Below are positions 27,801-38,845 of a stretch of 64,000 bases of DNA, in pieces. The position numbers were made by a program, and so were the translations under genes. The stretch spans positions 13,232,017 through 13,296,016 of the forward strand of contig NC_134509.1 of assembly GCF_027942865.1 (NCBI RefSeq), in the 5' to 3' direction. Under the pieces are notes generated by a model. The model worked only from the letters and a program-made list of their open reading frames with translations. It was not told where the DNA came from and did not search any database. Numbering within the stretch: the first letter of the stretch is position 1; each line of letters starts with the position of its first letter. This DNA is from Odontesthes bonariensis. Taxonomy: Eukaryota > Chordata > Actinopteri > Atheriniformes > Atherinopsidae.

Positions 27801-28398
27801 GAGTTTGAACGGGTTAACTGTTTGAGTTACTAAATATTTAACCCTCCACAGGTCGTCAGAACCTCTGAAACAAGCCAGGAGACGTTTGATTCCCTCCTGA
27901 ACTTCAGCAAAGCACTTGGAAAAACACCTGTGTCCTGCAAGGTAAAATCTCACTGTAGCTGAACTCCTTACAAACCACACAAATGAGCCCCAGTGGTATG
28001 ACCAGTGAACAACTGGCTCTTGTAGTCAAAATGTAAATGTTAAATGTAAGGAGGGAACAGCTTTGATTCAGCTTTGTGGCTGAATTTGTATGGCTTTACG
28101 GACCTTGTCGGAGCGGTTTGGAAGTCTTGACATTAGAGACGACGGGGTAGCTTAAAGAGTCTACTCGGAGCCCTTCAGGTGATTTGTGAACCCAAGCACA
28201 AAAGGGTTTTCGCATCATGTCATCACTGTTTTACTCACGGTATCCGACCTCTCTTTGTTCAGGATACACCTGGATTCATTGTAAATCGCCTGCTTGTTCC
28301 CTACATGGCGGAAGCGCTCCGGTTGTACGAGAGAGGTGTGTACACCTTATATTTTACCAGCCCCAGTTCATGTTTTCTTCAATATTATTTGCATGGTT

Positions 28399-28430
<32 letters not shown>

Positions 28431-28761
28431 GTTCTTCCTCCACAGGTCATGGATCCAAAGAAGACATTGATGTTGCTATGAAACTCGGTGCTGGTTATCC
28501 CATGGGACCCTTTGAGCTCTCTGATTATGTAGGACTGGACACAATGAAGTTCATCATAGATGGTGAGTAAAGCCGCAGTGGAAGTGTGAACAGAAACAGA
28601 ACAACTGTGAGTGAAGTGTAAATACCCTCTCTGTATCTTTAGGTTGGAGTGCAGCAGAACCTGAAAATCCTCTGTTTGCCCCAAGTGAACTGCTGAACAA
28701 GCTGGTTGCAGAGGGAAAATATGGCAAAAAGACAGGAGAGGGATTCTACAAGTACAAGTAG
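24711..28761 (+). CDS. hadh: 3-hydroxyacyl-CoA dehydrogenase, mitochondrial
   Basis: Oxidises L-3-hydroxyacyl-CoA to 3-ketoacyl-CoA with NAD+, the third step of mitochondrial beta-oxidation for medium and short chains. Exons: 24711-24827, 25786-25914, 26007-26164, 27238-27364, 27852-27941, 28263-28335, 28446-28562 and 28643-28761. The joined frame is 309 residues (human 314). The N-terminus ([18 protein letters not shown]) is Arg- and Ser-rich, like a mitochondrial presequence. The NAD-binding glycine motif is GSGQMG (29-34). The catalytic pair is His165 (GLHFFNPVP) and Glu177 (KLVEV). The C-terminal domain has [25 protein letters not shown] and ends GEGFYKYK. No in-frame ATG lies upstream of 24711 within the exon. 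Confidence 0.97.
24828..25785 (+). other. hadh: hadh intron 1
   Basis: A 958-nt intron. It has a G-run at 24959-24972 and otherwise AT-rich unremarkable sequence. Confidence 0.65.
25786..25914 (+). CDS. hadh: hadh exon 2
   Basis: Encodes [19 protein letters not shown], then [20 protein letters not shown]. The acidic Asp after TLV is the expected NAD ribose-binding residue. It has 43 codons. Confidence 0.95.
26007..26164 (+). CDS. hadh: hadh exon 3
   Basis: Encodes [19 protein letters not shown] and [27 protein letters not shown]-like LEAIVEN is a hallmark of the family. It is 158 nt with a GTAAGC donor. Confidence 0.95.
26280..27130 (+). pseudogene. decayed Tc1-like transposon in hadh intron 3
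   Basis: The plus strand carries terminal words (tatgcaaaccctttgga, cacacaaatcctaaaagtag) and fragments of a Tc1 transposase frame. 'ggcagtggtagtatcatgat' corresponds to GGSIMVWG, 'catcattgatggaacaatga' to IIDGTMN, and 'gccaaagtcctgaccctaatc' to SQSPDPN. Frameshifts and stops are numerous. Both ends are approximate. It is the same family as 20028-20310 but in the opposite orientation. Confidence 0.7.
27238..27364 (+). CDS. hadh: hadh exon 4 (catalytic His165, Glu177)
   Basis: Encodes [18 protein letters not shown] and [19 protein letters not shown], holding both catalytic residues. It is 127 nt with a GTGAGG donor. Confidence 0.96.
27365..27851 (+). other. hadh: hadh intron 4
   Basis: A 487-nt intron; nothing recognised besides an A-run near 27708. 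Confidence 0.65.
27852..27941 (+). CDS. hadh: hadh exon 5
   Basis: Thirty codons, phase 0 at both ends: [18 protein letters not shown] then [12 protein letters not shown], the hinge to the C-terminal domain. Confidence 0.94.
27942..28262 (+). other. hadh: hadh intron 5
   Basis: A 321-nt intron with no recognisable feature. Confidence 0.65.
28263..28335 (+). CDS. hadh: hadh exon 6
   Basis: Encodes [20 protein letters not shown] and LYER, the signature helix of the C-terminal domain. It is 73 nt with a GTGTGT donor. Confidence 0.95.
28406..28430. repeat. hadh: T25 homopolymer in an hadh splice acceptor
   Basis: Twenty-five T residues followed by gttcttcctccacag and exon 7. The run forms part of the polypyrimidine tract. 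Confidence 0.95.
28446..28562 (+). CDS. hadh: hadh exon 7
   Basis: Encodes [20 protein letters not shown] and [19 protein letters not shown] 25-nt T-run ends 15 nt before the exon. Confidence 0.95.
28643..28761 (+). CDS. hadh: hadh exon 8
   Basis: Encodes [20 protein letters not shown] and ends [11 protein letters not shown], the family's conserved C-terminus, before TAG (28759-28761). Confidence 0.95.
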
Positions 28762-28933
28762 TCCCGAGATCAACCAGAGCTCCAGTAACCAAGCTTTCTA
28801 ACAAGAACTGAAAAGAAAGAAGTCAGAAAAGTGCCTTTCATCGACTTTTTCCCTCTCAAGTCTGTATTCTTACGTCCATTTAATCCATCCATTCATACAC
28901 ACTGAATAACACAAATGTCTGAAATCAAATGTC

Positions 28934-28939
28934 ATTAAA
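28934..28939 (+). terminator. hadh: polyadenylation signal ATTAAA (hadh)
   Basis: Lies 173 nt after the stop, with a GT-rich stretch (ctggtgtttcatg) just downstream. An alternative AATAAA lies at 29133-29138. Confidence 0.55.
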
Positions 28940-28960
28940 CAGATTTTACTAAAAACTGGT

Positions 28961-30398
28961 GTTTCATGCTCACTGCTGATGATCTATGCCGATACAGGGC
29001 AGTGCTATGGAGTAAAATGTACACTTTGCCTGTAACATCCCAACAAAACGATTGTGTAAATGACACTTGTGGAATATTTTATGTTTTATTCAATTCAAAT
29101 TGGCCATATTTTCACATAAAGTTGGGTAATCTAATAAAAAAAACAATGTTTTGTTTTGTCCCCCCCCAACTGCATGTGCAGAAAGTGCTGCATTCAGAGT
29201 ACTAAATGATATGCATGTCTGAGGGCAGTAAGCCTGTTTAAAAATGAGTTGGCTGGTACGCTGCGGCTTACCAGAGTAAAGGCAAACCGGAGGGAAAAAG
29301 ATCCATCATATTCACAACTCGAGTAGAAAAATGCATTCGGCTGTGCTTTTAGCAGCTTCTCTTCTAGATCTTTGACTGCAGTGCATTAAGATGTTTTAGG
29401 TCTTAACTGTGCAGAAATGATAGTTATGGCTACAATAAATGCTGTGATAACAATTTAACAGCTAAGACAAGTCAAGAAACTAATGGCATCAGTTTTTGTC
29501 TGAAGAATGAAGTTCAGTACTGAAAAAGGTAAAAAAAACCCTCCAACTTGTTTTCCATTTACTTCAAGAATTCGGATGGGAAGACCGTTTTGCTTTACAT
29601 GCGTAGGGTCTCTGCAGTAAAAAAGTGTGTTCAGTCAGAGGCTTTGTCAGCTTCACAGCAACGGATGGATCTGTCATGACTTTGTTTCATACTGCTGCAA
29701 CAGAATGATTTCCCATTAAGGACTAAAGAATGTCACTTTCTTCCTTTCATGCCTTCTGTTTTCCAGGTTCCAATGAATCTTTCTAAAAATTTCCCAGACT
29801 ACAGCCGCTCCTTCAAACTTACACTCTGTGAATATTTTCCATTACAGAGGTAAAACTTTTAGGCACCTCATGTCTCGTACACCACATAGAGGCCATTCTC
29901 TGTCCGTCTTGGGACCGTTAACTCAACATGAACACAAGGCGGTGCTGTTTTATCAGTAATAAGACAAGGCAGAACTAGGAGATGTGATGCAGACCTTCCC
30001 AGAGTTACTTCTAACAGATGGATCTTTAATCAGCACGTTGTTTGACTGGAAGCGTAATTATTACCTCATGGCTTCGTTTTTGTGTTTGGGACAGAATAGA
30101 AAGATCCATCTCAAATGGTTTCAAATCTCTAATGAGGCAAGTTTGTCTTTAGGTTATCGCAGAAATGCTGTGTCAAGACTTGTTATGCGTTTTTAGGTGT
30201 GAACTACCTGCGAGTGCCTTTAGGCTCTTTGAATTCTCTACAAAGATAATGTTCGCCCGCGTTACATCACCACCCGTCGCTGCTGCTTACAGATACCCAA
30301 CCGCATTCTCCAAGGATGACACACAGGCTTTTACAACTGGCACATCGAGCTCGAGTCTTTCCATCATTACAAGCAATCAAATGAGCCAATGGTGCCTT
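28961..30398. other. hadh-lef1 convergent intergenic region
   Basis: About 1.4 kb between the 3' ends of two convergent genes. No repeat or gene was recognised. It may include alternative 3' ends of either gene. Confidence 0.55.
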
Positions 30399-30404
30399 TT
30401 TATT
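30399..30404 (-). terminator. lef1: candidate polyadenylation signal AATAAA (lef1)
   Basis: The minus-strand AATAAA lies 1.4 kb beyond the lef1 stop, a reasonable 3' UTR length for this gene. Other ends cannot be excluded. Confidence 0.35.
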
Positions 30405-31829
30405 TTTCTTTAAAAAAACAAAACATGTCGAAACGATTCAAATATGACCACTTGGGAGGCAAAATGCCACACACCCAAGATGACAGTGACCCAAAATATG
30501 ATAATTAAAAAAAAACAAAAAGGAATTCATCAAGTAATACTAAAATAGAGCATTAAAATCAAAATGTTACAGAGATGTTTGCATGGAATAAACAACATGG
30601 CTAAAGACCACACTATTAGCTACCAGAGAGAAAAGACAAAGGTCCGTTGCAATAAAAGAAAGACTGTCAAGTGCTGGGGTAAATATATATATATCTGCTT
30701 CATTTGTCATGTTTGAGAACAATAAAATATAGGCCTCTGAGCTGTCACTCGCGCCTTTGTCCTAATGTAGCCTGCAAAAATACCAAGAAAAAATTGACAA
30801 AATCCTGACAGTTTTTTTTTAAAAAGTACACATACAGAGCATTATTTTACATCTGAGCACGACTCGAGGTCACTATTTGTTACAAATAGTTATCAAAAGA
30901 AGCCTTAAGTTTCAATTTTCTGCAAGACGCTTCTACAAGAAAAATGGCTTTCCTGTGTCCAAAGCTTATTTTTCATATATACCACTATATTTAAAAAAAA
31001 CAAACAAAAACAAACAAAACCGATATTTAAAAAAAACAATATACATCAAGAAGTCGAAACGAGGGTTCAAGGTACAAAAAGAAACGGATAAAAGGAAGGC
31101 AAAATAATATTCAGTCTAAGATTGAAAGCAAATCAAAAATGTTGATCCTTTTTTTTTTTTTGCACCGACTTGGTCAGCAACAAATCAAAAATGGCGTCTT
31201 GAGGACGTTTCTTAGACAAGATGAGATCCCTCCATCTTCCTTAGTGCAGTCTAAAAAGAGAGGTGTTTGGTCGGTCGGGTGAAACCCCGGGTGGTCTCAA
31301 AAATCCAGTGAGCGATAGAGAAAGGGGTGGGGGGTGTGTTGAGGGAGTGAATGTCGACCTAACGGACTATACAAAAGGAACAGGTGACAAATAACTTAGA
31401 ATAACTTAGTGACAGGTGTCGGGGGTGTTTGGGCGGTGCGGGGAAGAAGTTTGTGCGCACATCACGATTGCTGCTGTTTTTCAGTGCAGTGCCTCCGATC
31501 GCAGTAAAGCTGACATTTAAAAGGAAACTGACAAAAAATACAGATGCTGAACTGATGTTTTCTGGGCGGAGAGGGCACAGTCACGTGACGGTGCACCTAG
31601 TAATCATGATTGTCTTGTTCAGTTCAGTGTCTCTACAGCAGGCGCCTTTGGGAAGGGAGTAGAGTCCGACAGTGAAGTGTTTTTTTTTTTTTGGCGATTG
31701 GGGTGGCATATGACTGTGTTGAGGGGAAAAGGAGTTAAGGTTAGGTAGGTTAGGGTGAGGGATGGGGGGGTGGGGGGTCCTCTGAGAACTGGAGGCTTCA
31801 GTTTGGAGATTTAAGGGTCTTCATGGAAT
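30405..31829 (-). other. lef1: lef1 3' untranslated region (presumed)
   Basis: Non-coding minus-strand sequence between the stop at 31830-31832 and the candidate polyadenylation signal. It has several A- and T-runs and a G-rich stretch near 31740-31780. Confidence 0.45.
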
Positions 31830-31909
31830 CTAACAGGCCTCCATCTCGAGCAGAGGGCCCGTAGCTGCTGCCTTTGCTTTGCATGTGGAGAAACTGTTCC
31901 GTTTTCCTC
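31830..31909 (-). CDS. lef1: lef1 final coding exon
   Basis: Encodes [16 protein letters not shown] then [10 protein letters not shown] and a stop (31830-31832). It resembles the alternative carboxyl end I recall for mammalian LEF1 (ending LLEMEAC) rather than the TGPRMTAAYI end. The acceptor is CTTTTTCTCCTCAG. Confidence 0.92.
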
Positions 31910-34900
31910 CTGAGGAGAAAAAGAAAAAGGAAGAAAACGTTCAATCACGCAAAACTGAAATAAATGCATTTGCCTGCGACGAAAAAGAAAAAAAGAAACT
32001 GCTGCACTTTAAAACGGCGCACACTGTAACATCCTTTGCATTCATTTAAACCAGAAGCAGACACACATCGGTGACTCAGAGTGACTGCGAGGTGTCTCAC
32101 CATGCTCCACAGAGACACAGATTATCTGTCATTACCATCTACACAATCAAGCATTAGGTTTATTTTATTTTTTTGTTCTTCGTCTCACAGCTGATTGAAG
32201 AGAAGGCTTTGCAGCAGCACTGAACTACAGCGGGGTTACAGGTCAGCGACAGGATGTGGGCCGGCCTGGCTTTGATGTGGTCCAACATGGGGGTTGCTGT
32301 GACCCAGCTGGCTGCGCTGCTCCCTTCTCGGCTCATTCCTCCTCTCACTCTCTCACCCAATTGTGTAGCTTCTGGTTGACATTTAAGCTTGTGCTGCAGG
32401 TGGGCGACGTGAAAACAACAAAAAAAGAGGAAATTCCGGGTTCGTCCAAAATACCCATTTTTCCGTCTTGAGCACTTAAGTGTGCAATTCGGAGAGTTGT
32501 AGGTGGTGGAAAAGAAAAGTCCCACGTAGGAAAATGCCACCAGGAGGCGATAGTCGCGGAACTGGCCGAGTGACCACCCGCTAGCAACTGCAGGAAAGGT
32601 GGAGATGTGGGTGGAGCAGATGAGCATATTCATGAATGTCCTCAATTCACTGAATGAGGGAAAAGTCATTTCAACAATAAGATGAGTTTTTATGGGATTA
32701 ATAACTGCCTGAGTGAGGACTTTAAAGGGGCACTCTGGATCCTATGCATTGTCAGAGCTTGACGGGATCGTCGGTGGAAGTCATCATAATGTCACACGTC
32801 CTGAAAGCTACGACACAAAGAACAACCACATAAGACTATCAGTCTTCTTTTTCTGTCCGAGACCGACTTTGTGAAATGAAGTAAAAACATCTGTGTTTCT
32901 TGACAACTTAATCAATGTCTTCCACTTATATTTATATTCTTCCTTGGAACAAACTATTTGAGCTACTTCGTGCCACATGGACAATTTGTAACTTCAAGAG
33001 AGAGCAGATGCTCTTAGTAACCCACAGATGTGCCAATGAACTCTGATAAATCTCTAAAAAAAACAACTAAAAAAAACCCAACTAAAACCCTTAAACTAGC
33101 AGAGTTCAGGTAACCGGGTAGGCTCTGATCCGACCTGTTGCAGTTTGGGTTCAGGGTGACACCAAAGTGGAAAGTTTTGTCCGAATCCACCTCAGAGGAC
33201 ATCCGTGAAACTGGCCCTGCTCCCTCTATCATTTGTCAAACTGTTCTTTTTCCTCCCGTGATCTGAAGCTTGAGCTAACATAACAGAGTTAGCTGCAGTT
33301 ATCGACAAGCCATGGAGAGCTATTTTAGATCCGAACAACATCAAATAGAATCTGTGATCAAAGTGGAGAGGCAGAGACGGAGGTGGGTAGATGCCTCCTG
33401 CGACTAAAAAAGATGGATGTTTTTTTTGAGGGCTAAAAAGAAAAAAAGAAGAAAAAAAAACAGAAAAAAGAAAGAAAGAAAGAAAAAGAAACCGTATTAG
33501 TTTGCTTCCTCCTTGTGGCAAAGCCAAGTGTGTTTTTGTGGGAGAGAAGTCAGTCGAGCCCTGCTGCTCGCTGCATCTTAACTCCTGAAAGAGTTACCAC
33601 ACACATAAACACACCACCCGGCAGACTGCTTTACCACATGTGGATAAAAGAGATTGGGACAGAGGTCACCTTTCCCGAGGAGAGCTGACCCCCAGAACAG
33701 CACGGAGCAGATCCAGAAAGGAACACAGCGCTCGGAGAAAAAGAGGGAGCCCCTGTCGCTTTTATTTACCTCCGCCGCCTTCCCTCTTTTCATCCCAGGA
33801 TCTCAAAGCAGGCCCGCACGCCCGGCCCTGCACCCAGTTTCCTGGGGAGCATTTTTCCTTCCCCCACCACAGACATGAAAAGCACCGGGCCTTCCTGCCT
33901 GGGGAAGAGTCCTAAGGGGCTGCGGGTGAGTGTGAATGTGAGCCTGAGTTTGTGTGTACGTAAGCTTTAAAAAGAAAAAAAGAAGAAAAAAAAAAGGTGG
34001 TTGGTTGTAGGGGGCAGAAGGCCAGCGCTTCACAAGGTCCAGCCGACACAAACACAGGGATTCAGAAGCAACTTGACCCCCCCCCCCCCCCCCCCCCCCC
34101 AGCCTCCTTCTACATTTGAGCTCAGGAATGCTGGCTGGATTTTTTTTCCCCTTTTTTTTTTTTTTTTTGCAGGAAATGAAACGCTCCTCTGTTCAGAGGG
34201 TGAGCAAAGGTTTAGTCTCCCCTCCTTTCTCGCTCCCCCGATTCCTTTGCCTCTACATGGTGGTGGGAGGGAGGGAGGGAGGGAGGGAGGAAGGAGTCGG
34301 ACGAGCTCTCACCCAGCTTTTGAAGTGTGGGAGGTTAAGATAACTGGCACAGCCTCGCGCCTCAATCACCGCTTTCACCTCCCAGGACAAATCAAAGCGC
34401 CCGCAGCTGGGGCCCCCGCACGCCTTCAAGCCCTCTAACCTCCATCCCAGCAACCCATCCACCTCCTCAGTTCCCCTCACTCCCTTCTTGGACCGCTGTT
34501 TTCTTTTTTTTTTTTTTTTGTGCCATTAAAAAGCAAAACACTGCTGACAAATTACACTAAAAATAAGCCAAGTGGTGCTCGAGGCAGAGGGTGAGGAGCA
34601 GACTTTACCACGGCAGAGAGATGAGGGGAGATTTGGAGGAGAAACGGGTTAGACTGCATGGCAGTGAGAGAGAAAAATGCAAGCAAAGCAATGTGTCTTC
34701 TAAAGGAGGATTCTGCTTTACAAGAACCCGGGTCGCACTTGAAATACCAACAGTGTAAATACGCAGGTGAGATCGGATCATGTTTGGTACTTCTTGCTTT
34801 TAAAATCATTCAAAACAAACGCCTTAAATCTTCCCCGATCTTCCGCAATGTCTGCCCAGCAACCGCTTCCAATTAACGTTGTTCAGTTCAGTTAGCAAAA

Positions 34901-37900
34901 AGAAACATTTCTGTCGGCGTCTTTCTAATCTATTCAAGACAAACGCATGAACTGTTGCCCTCCTTTACCCCAACTGGACTTCCAGCAGAAACACCAGGTT
35001 TCCCATCAACTGAGCTCATTTTCTGTCTGGCTCAGACGAAGAGTGCAGCCAGGTCTTTAGTGTCCAGCTGGCTTTGGTGACACTTTCTCAAAGAAGGCTC
35101 CGCTCTATAAAACTGCGGCAGTGCCGCTCATCAGGACAAAAGGGAAAATAAAACGGACACTTAAAGAGGAGACGCACCTGGAGGAAACGGCCATGCTTTA
35201 AACACAAGCACTGTCAGCATTTTCTTGAGCTCTGGGACTCACAACATAAAAGAAAATGCTTTGATTTTTTTTTTTACCCTTTTTTTTTTTACCTCCAATC
35301 AAAAGGAAGACTCAAGGGATGTAATGTTTTCTGCAGGGGCTATCAGAAACTAAAAAGTGAGTCAGGGAGGGCTGAGACAGAGAGAGAAAGCAGAGGGAAA
35401 AAAGTGCCTGTGTTAACTGCTGGAGAGAGGAAGGGTGGGGTCTGGTTGTGGTAAGAAAAAAATAACAATAAAGGGGGGGAATGGGGCTGGGTAAGTCACC
35501 CAAAGCCCAAACCTCAGGCATGTATGGGTGAGACTAGAGGGGGGGGAGAACAGGAGAGTGTGGGAGGAGGGGGGAGTTAAAGGAGAGCTGTCGCCCACAT
35601 CTGAGGCAGCGTCGCTGGGGGCCCGGGCAGCTGAAGTCTGGCCCCGTGCCCCCGCACAGCTCAGTCTGAGCCACTGCAGGCTGGAGGATGTCAGGAGGGA
35701 GGAGTGCGGCACATTCAAAGAGCCGGCACAATGACTGTTCCCTCTGCTGCGGTCCCGCTTCAAAAGGCCTCCGCTGCCACTCATATTCGCCACCAGGACA
35801 GGGGAGTGGGGCAGGAAAAGGAGCAGCAAGGAAAAACTGGGAGCAAAGAGGCAGAAAATGAGTGGAAGAAGAGCTGAGCTTCAAGTTGAGCCTCTCTCAA
35901 CAATGGCCTGACTGGCTAGAGTAGCAGAAAAATAAACACCCCTTCCTCCAGCCCCACTGTCATCTTCCTGCCTGCGCTGGGTTACCTGGGGGGCTTTTAT
36001 TCAGAGATAAGAATCTCAGGAGGAGAGCGTTTTATAAGGTCACGAATCTCCGCCTCTTCCGAAAAACTGCGGCGCCTCAAGGAACCTCAGGGATGAAGCG
36101 AGGGGAGGGGGGCTACTGAGTGAAAGACAGGAAGCACAGAAGACATCACAAAAAGCTACGAGACTGGACCCTCATGCTGTTGCTGCAGCTGGTCAAACCA
36201 CAACACAATAGGCCCGTGACTCAATCAAAATAGATTTCGTGCCCCAGTCTAAACAACTGGAGCACTGTGGCTTCATTTTCTCCTGCGCAAACACAGACCT
36301 GTAAGAGGGTTATAACCCCCCCACCCTTCTTTCTTTAAAAGTGTCAAATACGGTCGCCAAGCCAGAGACAAACATGTCGCTGTGAGAGATTTGGACTACT
36401 TGGAAATCAAAGCTACGGACACGTACTTTAATTCCAGGTCCTTAAACTAAGTGCTGACTGGGTTGTTTTTCCCCTCACAGAGCTAGCTTTGTGGAGGTCA
36501 GGGGAGGGGAAGAACATTTCCGATTCCATTTCCTACCTCCAGTAACATTAGCCAAGGCGTCGCTCCGATTCAAGCCCAAATATCTCTCCTCCACATCCTA
36601 CCTCTATTTTCCCCCCTCTTTTAGCACAGTTTTTAAAAACATCCTCTCATCTCCCATGTGCTGCTCAGAGCAAGGACCGCAGTCATCCCCCGTCCCCCTT
36701 ATTCCTTCCCCAATTATCTAAGGTCACTAATAAGGCAGGGTGTGGAGGCAGTGGCCTGTGCCGCGGTGGCCTAGAGGCTCAGAGCCAAATTGAAACGACT
36801 CGGGAAATGGAGGCAGGCGCTGAATCTTGCCTAATTGCAGCCGGGGTGTGTGGCTGGCTGCTCCGATGTGTGTGCGTCAGGCGGACAGAAAAATGTCGAG
36901 AGTGACGATGTCCTGAGAGAGAAGGGATGAGAAGCAACAAATAAAGACGGTGCAGTGGGAGGGGGAGAACCAGGGAATGGAAACAGAAGTACGGGTGGGA
37001 CTGGGTAAACTCAAGTCCTGAGAAAGAGGATTTTCTTCTGACCTTTTTCTTACCCTCCCTCTCTACTAACACGCTCCTTCCCTCCATCCTCCTCTTCCCT
37101 TCTCACTCATCAAAGACTTTTGACAGCTAACTTCTGGATGCACACATCAGAGGGCTAGGGCACAACCAACAGTGACGGGGGGGGGGGGCTTTAACAACAC
37201 TTTCTTTTTATCTTTCTGAGCCAAGACATTCAGTAAGAACTGACCCCTGACTTTTGTAATCATTAAGCATCTTTCTAAGAATAGAAAAAAAGAAAAAAAC
37301 ATCCTGAATATTCCGGATCGCGTGCTTAGAAAAATGCAAACCGGGGTGAAAACGACTGCAAACTAAAGAGTATCATTACGAAAATGGAGCAACATGACTC
37401 TCATACAGTTGCACGGCGAGTGCTTGCAACTCCACGGCCCTCGCCAGCCAGATTAAAGAGCCACCTTTGTTCAGAGTGTCTCCCCCCTGTGAAAAAAATG
37501 CGCAGCGGCTGAAACGGGAGATTGCCTCGAGGGCATGCATGTGTCTCGGGCAAGATGATTATCTCAAAGGCTGTGAATCAGCGGGCTCAGTCAGACAAAA
37601 GGCTAGCGGCACGAGAGGAAGCAAGACGGAGAGAGAGAGTTCAAAAATAAAGAGGGGTGCAGAAATGAGAATGAAGGAGAAGCAGGGTGGGCATAAGGAA
37701 AAGAGGCCGGGGCAAGGAGTGACGAGGGAGAGAGACGCAAGCTCTCATTCCACGGTGTCCGTAACAACTTCTCTGAGAGCTGTTCCTCTGTGGCGAGAAC
37801 CAGCTGTGTGGCAGGCCCACTGTTTGACATGCTAAAGATAACAAAGAGAACCAAAGTCAAGTCGTAAAGCGCTGCACCGCAACTCAACGCCTGGTTTGCC

Positions 37901-38812
37901 TCAAAGGCGGAAAAACACAGCAGAGGCCATAAAAAACTGCTGATATGAAAATGTCATAAGTCACCCCCCCTCCCTCCCGAACAGAATCTACCCACACTGG
38001 AGTCTTTCAACTTTGTTGGGCTGAATATTCTTCATTATGAGAGCACAAGAGCTGAAAACCCAATCCAAATGCGGCCAATGTTTGAAACTTTTACTCACAA
38101 ACGCTCGCTCAAAATCGACTGATTAACAAGTTTTCTCCGATTTTTTTTTTTAGGCAGGTTGGAAACAGATGGGGTGGAGGCTGGGACAGATGAAAAGGAA
38201 CAGACAAACGAGTTCATTTAAAGATGTTTTTTGGCGTCTACAGCAAGCTAACCTCAATCCAGCTCTTTGGGATCTGCATAAATTGAGGGCTCGGGGAGTT
38301 GTGGCAGTATCCTTGGTATTATGCATATTAGTTTAAGGCTGTCACTGAGAATCAGCAAGGGTGTCCATCCCGCTGCGGCTAGGCGCTGCTAATTATTGGA
38401 TCAGAGATAAACGCGTTTTTTGGTTTTTTTTGTGCTTGCGCTCGCTGCGCTTTGAAAACAGACTGTGTCAAAAAAAAAAAGAGAGAAAGGAAAACAAAAA
38501 AAGAAAAGAAAATCAGCCCAATTTCAGGTTCAGAGGAAGAGCCACGGGGTCAAGAATCGATCAAGCGGAAAACCCTTTGTCTGGTTGGGGCGATTTGAAC
38601 GCGAGACCAGATTTGTCACATCTGCCCGGCTTTCACTGCTCCCAAAAGGGAGCGGAATAACAGGATGCTACCACACTCGCAAGGGTGGGAGAGATGGAGG
38701 GAAGCGGAGAGATGGAAGCAGGAGGATGCAGCAAAGAGTGTAAGGATGATGGAGAGGGAAAACAGAGCTGCCTTTTACCACACACTGGGGATGTTGATAC
38801 TTCTCAAAACCC

Positions 38813-38845
<33 letters not shown>

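Noticed and set aside
32160-32669. 169-codon minus-strand open frame near the lef1 3' end
   Set aside because: Not related to LEF1, no family match, and no splice signals joining it to the lef1 exons.
38817-38844. A28 run considered as the tail of a retrotransposed gene copy
   Set aside because: No coding or retroelement body precedes it and no target duplication was seen.
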